DNA from: a virus
Length of the DNA stretch: 28,576 nucleotides
Reading direction: 5' to 3' (one strand)
Virus record (IMG/VR): IMGVR_UViG_3300043431_000339
Span: 1-28,576 of that record
Below the pieces are notes generated by a model that was not told the DNA's origin, did not search any database, and saw only the letters and a list, made by a program, of their open reading frames with translations. A program made the translations under genes and the position numbers. Below are positions 26,301-28,576 of the stretch, one piece after another. Within the stretch, counting starts at the first letter, position 1. Each line of letters starts with the position of its first letter.

Positions 26301-27659
26301 GGACGCTGCCGCCTTATTTCTGACAATGCCCAGATTGGAGAGATTGCTCACTCGCTTGGTAATAAGGTGTGGCTTGTTGGTGGATTTCACGAAATTCACC
26401 AAACAAGTACGTCGACTGTTAGCTCAAAACATAGCGAGGGAGAGTTAGCTACATTCGAGATAGCTGGATCTATTGTGTGTCATTGGTATATGGGTGCTGG
26501 CGGGGAGGACGATACTGTTGTCGAAGATATGATTGATAGGGTGTGCAGGCTCTCAGGCGCTACCGCTGTATTTACCGGAGACAATGATATTGGCACTCTA
26601 GTCGTTGGCGCCCCTGCGGTTATCTCTCGTGTACCATACGCAGATGGCCTGGATATTAATTTCGATGTAGCAGCTATTGGCGCAACTCCTCTAGATTTTA
26701 TAGCGGACATTAAAATTACCAATACACACGAGATCGATATCACTGATACAGTAGAACCAGAAGCGTTTAGAACGGCGATCGAAAACGATACTAGTGTCAT
26801 GGTGCGTATCGAGGATCTTGGCTCTGGAGATTATCAGTTTTCCGTATACAGTTATCCCACCGAATCCTTGATGTATAGCACTATCTACACCACTACCGAT
26901 GGGGCTCACTCCGTAAGAGTCCTGTTCTTCGGAAACAATATAAGCTTCTATATGGACTCACAATGGATTACAAGTAAGTGTTTCTATGAACTTCAGTACT
27001 GCATGAACTCAAGCGATCTTGGATATCTCAACCTTTCCGTAACTGGAGATACTACGCTTACCAATGTTCTTATCAAAGAAATGAGCGATTGGCGTGAGGC
27101 TATCTATATCGATCTCGAGACAGATGGAATGAGCGCGCTCAATTCCATCATTCAGCAAAGATGCGTAGAGCAGCACTCTCTATCCGACGGTTCGATTGAA
27201 TTCTACTACGAAATCACAAGACCAGAAATTCCTGCCGTTCGAGAGCCCAGGTCGCACAGATTCTCGCGCTCTGTTCCAACTGATGGTGCTAGCGATGCCA
27301 TTATATACAGTGCAATTATAGATGGTGTAAGAACGATGCAGAATCCAGACTTTGCTAGAGAACTTGGATTTGCCACCAAGATGTTTAGGATGCCAGACCT
27401 AACGGTTGGCGCTACTCGTGCAACGTATCTTCTATTAAAGAAAATGTATGAGAGTTATAGAAGTCATAATCTTGTAATTCGTCCGGACTTGGAATTAATG
27501 GTTGGGGATATTTATCCCGTATCCTATACCGCGTCTGGCGACGGGTATGTCGAGAACCGTCATATCATTGTCGAATCTGTTAACACCAGTCTGAAAATGT
27601 CTGGGAATAAAGTCACTAGTGCCCAGAGTATATCTGGAAGGGAAACCGATAATGTCTAG
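23379..27659 (+). CDS. Tail hub / tip protein with propeller-like and lectin-like insertions
   Basis: 1426 residues. Residues ~30-360 show repeated four-strand units with D-G turns (for example LLYSTDGKTFSIDRF, NDTLYLANCNRI), suggesting a beta-propeller. Residues ~360-475 (IPQDHIKGIQDQDNERCTIS, then FGTYIIDNIDYGVGSGSR) have the style of tail-hub domains. Residues ~480-1010 contain jelly-roll-like segments resembling LamG or carbohydrate-binding domains. Residues ~1015-1075 (VEDMIDRVCRLSGATAVF) and ~1250-1420 (LELMVGDIYPVSY, HIIVESVNTSLKM) return to hub-like sequence. A hub interrupted by binding domains would close the tail tube and contact the host surface. The last eight bases overlap the next gene. 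Fold names are pattern-based; the hub role is supported by position after the distal tail gene. Confidence 0.6.
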   Translation: MSRDLTQTLDINNDPSGDPKLREAIDIDGSYAMVTRAEIYPSRMYFEGTDPRYDSAYAIAGADSIGVQQDVMWQEIIYSTDLSKLVTFFSDGDHLNYCLEGSTTIITKTDDCTAKPGAIGTKIFLADGNVVTRYTVTYGSPITLASDGGSYTYDTGLEVVAVHAVSSTQAVAIVDSDGGFAAYVMDGTSHSMSPIRFMFPTLKPYDKSTYNMFQQGIASGAALLGDDIFVYISNASTGIVEGMSYNTVGGEWSDIFTAVPTDEQVSQCSLKIANVYTHNGTIYMCGQFARTDVLRATDMPYSLLLYSTDGKTFSIDRFVLVSNIGYRFLATVGNDTLYLANCNRICKDDVTWVFDGETGTGVLITIPQDHIKGIQDQDNERCTISLTSGRQEYWDIADVREGAKIILYLGMLTGGTPEAQYIKFGTYIIDNIDYGVGSGSRTHQLNCMSLSMWRLSGLSMPFYAEILGKSVHYDPLLLDTTTLSGAGNIYMTHNKMSIDFWHHKEYSTGTIHGGAITGLKMLVSGGVDMYQALNSNAPHCYGLIMDSDFQSILFLDENPLITATTIDVEIYGWSRPIGAAGNDIVHLLVITEDEEGNEKRWVSTTESQWEDTESVSSYAPISLTFPDGACGPAGETVFTVGEKIKKMGLILHCDEDTWFNVARIDVTSGIEAHYTYLDGEADWEMTSDGVFTVPSSGRPFVMYSQYPYNMQEISIHGCFENTTVPVAGLESYPLAAGLACFGSDHSNCIVARYNQSPATPMAELIMIRNNVETLLIDEPVSFNLGDLQIMKLDHKGGHFVYSMWNADDNVFEVVLTYDWEEANGFMFVDENDTMKCGIYGYIASPFTRILGYYNGESETGTNADGIGVDPVFDLTGWPASGTLRIGVDTLSYGGKIAHPTDPQGPYQFRQGGIYAADQNGHGESALETRGFNWLGTEGDYTGSLIAVDSGANFDCTGSLWQIFDTDGGVIDWLPGRCRLISDNAQIGEIAHSLGNKVWLVGGFHEIHQTSTSTVSSKHSEGELATFEIAGSIVCHWYMGAGGEDDTVVEDMIDRVCRLSGATAVFTGDNDIGTLVVGAPAVISRVPYADGLDINFDVAAIGATPLDFIADIKITNTHEIDITDTVEPEAFRTAIENDTSVMVRIEDLGSGDYQFSVYSYPTESLMYSTIYTTTDGAHSVRVLFFGNNISFYMDSQWITSKCFYELQYCMNSSDLGYLNLSVTGDTTLTNVLIKEMSDWREAIYIDLETDGMSALNSIIQQRCVEQHSLSDGSIEFYYEITRPEIPAVREPRSHRFSRSVPTDGASDAIIYSAIIDGVRTMQNPDFARELGFATKMFRMPDLTVGATRATYLLLKKMYESYRSHNLVIRPDLELMVGDIYPVSYTASGDGYVENRHIIVESVNTSLKMSGNKVTSAQSISGRETDNV
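24827..24840. repeat. Copy 3 of the 14-base near-palindrome TTCCGGTGCCGGAA
   Basis: Identical to copies 1 and 2. It is read as Leu-Ser-Gly-Ala-Gly at residues 483-487 of the hub protein, at the boundary between the first hub-like segment and the jelly-roll insertions. Confidence 0.7.
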
Positions 27660-28494
27660 GATTGGCAAGGACATTCGCGTCAATGTAAAGTCTGGCACTC
27701 AGCTTCCCGCCATAGTAGTCGATTCATCAAATGGTGTCGCCACTATTCGCCTTAATGGCAATGGCGTTCTAATGCGTAGGCTCAGCGTTATTGGTGGGCC
27801 AGTCAAAAGAGGAGATGTCGTAAAGGTAGACTTCACCACCGCAGTTCCAACTGTTGTCGCTGTGAGCCAGAAGGGTCTTACTCTTGAAGATGTTGCCAGA
27901 TTAATAAAGGGACAACCACCCCCACTGCAGGGATTAACAAAAATAACTATCACTCTATTTTCTGGTGGGTCCGTAAGAGCAATGTATAACCCATCCGTAA
28001 GCGGATTAAGCAGCGCTCTAGCAGATGCCAATCCTGGTGATGTAGTTTTTCTTCCAGATGTAGATCTATCTGCGGATTTCGCTGTACCAACGGGAGTTAA
28101 TCTCGTTGGTGTGAGTAGTAGAGAGAGTGTTATCAGAGGAAATGTGTCATTCGAGCCAGGGTGTCTTCTAGAAAATTTGCGTATTGAAAATCAAAATGGA
28201 GAAGACGCTACCGCCGTTACAGCCCTGGTTACTGATCCAAGTACGCTTATGCCAACCCACAAGATAAAGGGATGCGAGCTTTATGGATTCTGCTGCGGAG
28301 CGGAGACTGCAATAGGATTGTATACAGCCAGTCTTAGTGCAATTGTTGTTGTAGAAAACTCCACCGTAGTTGGGGATAGCAACTTTGGGGACGGGTATGC
28401 CTTCTACAATGAGTATGGCCCCGATGTTAGGATATATCATAGCATGTACTATGGATCTACGTATGATTTCTATGAAGAGGACGCCCCAGTATGA
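27652..28494 (+). CDS. Tail tip protein with N-terminal OB-like and C-terminal beta-helix-like parts
   Basis: 280 residues from the ATG at 27652, which overlaps the hub stop by eight bases and has a GGAAGGGA-type ribosome binding site. An earlier in-frame ATG at 27619 lies deep in the hub gene and lacks a good site. Residues ~5-80 (TQLPAIVVDSSNGVATIRL, then KRGDVVKVDFTT) look like a small barrel of the kind found in baseplate hubs. From ~residue 110 the text is of a right-handed beta-helix: GDVVFLPDVDLSADFAVP, VNLVGVSSRESVIRGNVSF, LLENLRIENQ. This is the style of tailspikes and receptor-binding proteins that bind or cut polysaccharide. The helix part seems short for a full spike, so another gene may complete it. 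The next start overlaps as ATGA. Confidence 0.55.
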   Translation: MSRIGKDIRVNVKSGTQLPAIVVDSSNGVATIRLNGNGVLMRRLSVIGGPVKRGDVVKVDFTTAVPTVVAVSQKGLTLEDVARLIKGQPPPLQGLTKITITLFSGGSVRAMYNPSVSGLSSALADANPGDVVFLPDVDLSADFAVPTGVNLVGVSSRESVIRGNVSFEPGCLLENLRIENQNGEDATAVTALVTDPSTLMPTHKIKGCELYGFCCGAETAIGLYTASLSAIVVVENSTVVGDSNFGDGYAFYNEYGPDVRIYHSMYYGSTYDFYEEDAPV

Positions 28495-28576
28495 CACCAT
28501 TTAGAGAATACAGTAATGTTCCACTTACTTATACAGGAAGAGTGTGCCCACCAGTTGATATGGTATGGGTAGCTAC
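28491..28576 (+). CDS. Start of another tail-region gene (3' end outside window)
   Basis: Only the first 28 codons are visible: MTPFREYSNVPLTYTG, then RVCPPVDMVWVA, with no stop before the window ends. The ATG overlaps the previous stop as ATGA, the same coupling used elsewhere in this operon, which is the main reason to believe the start. Function cannot be told; a further tail tip or fibre component is likely from position. Confidence 0.5.
   Translation, partial: MTPFREYSNVPLTYTGRVCPPVDMVWVA

Noticed and set aside
27619-27651. Earlier ATG for the beta-helix-like tail gene at 27619
   Set aside because: It would overlap the hub gene by 41 bases without a ribosome binding site; ATG 27652 has a purine-rich site and a normal short overlap.
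1-28576. Assignment to the crAss-like phages because of the polymerase-like motif
   Set aside because: Those are short-tailed, whereas this window has a tail tube, frameshifted chaperones and a long tape measure; only the polymerase family is shared, if at all.

Overview
The window is part of the late, structural-gene region of a tailed double-stranded DNA bacteriophage. The layout indicates a siphovirus with a long tail. All genes are on the + strand and tightly packed, with start/stop overlaps (ATGA or TAATG) or gaps of a few tens of bases. Almost every start has a strong GGAGG-type ribosome binding site. A near-perfect sigma70-type promoter (TTGACG, 17 bases, TATAAT) implies a bacterial host, but nothing identifies the host taxon. 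I see no tRNA, CRISPR array, insertion sequence or integrase, and no gene-free stretch longer than about 110 bases.

Layout. 1-687: end of the large terminase (nuclease domain). 743-771: promoter. 794-5533: head module (portal, two small proteins, scaffold, decoration-like protein, major capsid protein). 5543-7824: head-tail adaptor, tail-completion-like protein and tail tube. 7832-7861: strong hairpin. 7895-10836: cassette of small beta-rich virion accessory proteins, including a lectin-like protein and a repeat protein. 10866-11578: tail assembly chaperones joined by a predicted -1 ribosomal frameshift. 11582-22969: one uninterrupted 3795-residue gene. 22966-28576: distal tail protein, 1426-residue tail hub, a beta-helix-like protein, and the start of one more tail gene.

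The most interesting object is the 3795-residue protein. Its C-terminal ~1450 residues look like a tape-measure protein: hydrophobic segments, a Gln/Met/Gly-rich body and a long Gln-rich coiled coil, with the gene placed just after the frameshifted chaperones. Its N-terminal half is not tape-measure-like. It carries an R-x-P motif followed by a DRDID triad (D1114, D1116, D1118). The stretch before the triad aligns without gaps with the catalytic segment of the beta' subunit of cellular RNA polymerase. A possible partner motif, G-S-K-G-V (K828), lies 286 residues upstream. Further on there is a clear PD-(D/E)XK nuclease signature (P1624-D1625, E1638-A-K1640). The reading proposed here is a composite 'injection' protein: a two-barrel RNA polymerase-like module plus a nuclease, fused through flexible linkers to the tape measure. 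Such a protein could be ejected with the DNA to act early in infection. The motifs are seen directly; the activity and the ejection are inference.

Taken together, the terminase packages DNA through the portal into a scaffold-built capsid. Adaptor and completion proteins join the head to the tail tube. The chaperones load the giant tape measure, which sets tail length, and the hub and distal proteins close the tip and contact the host.
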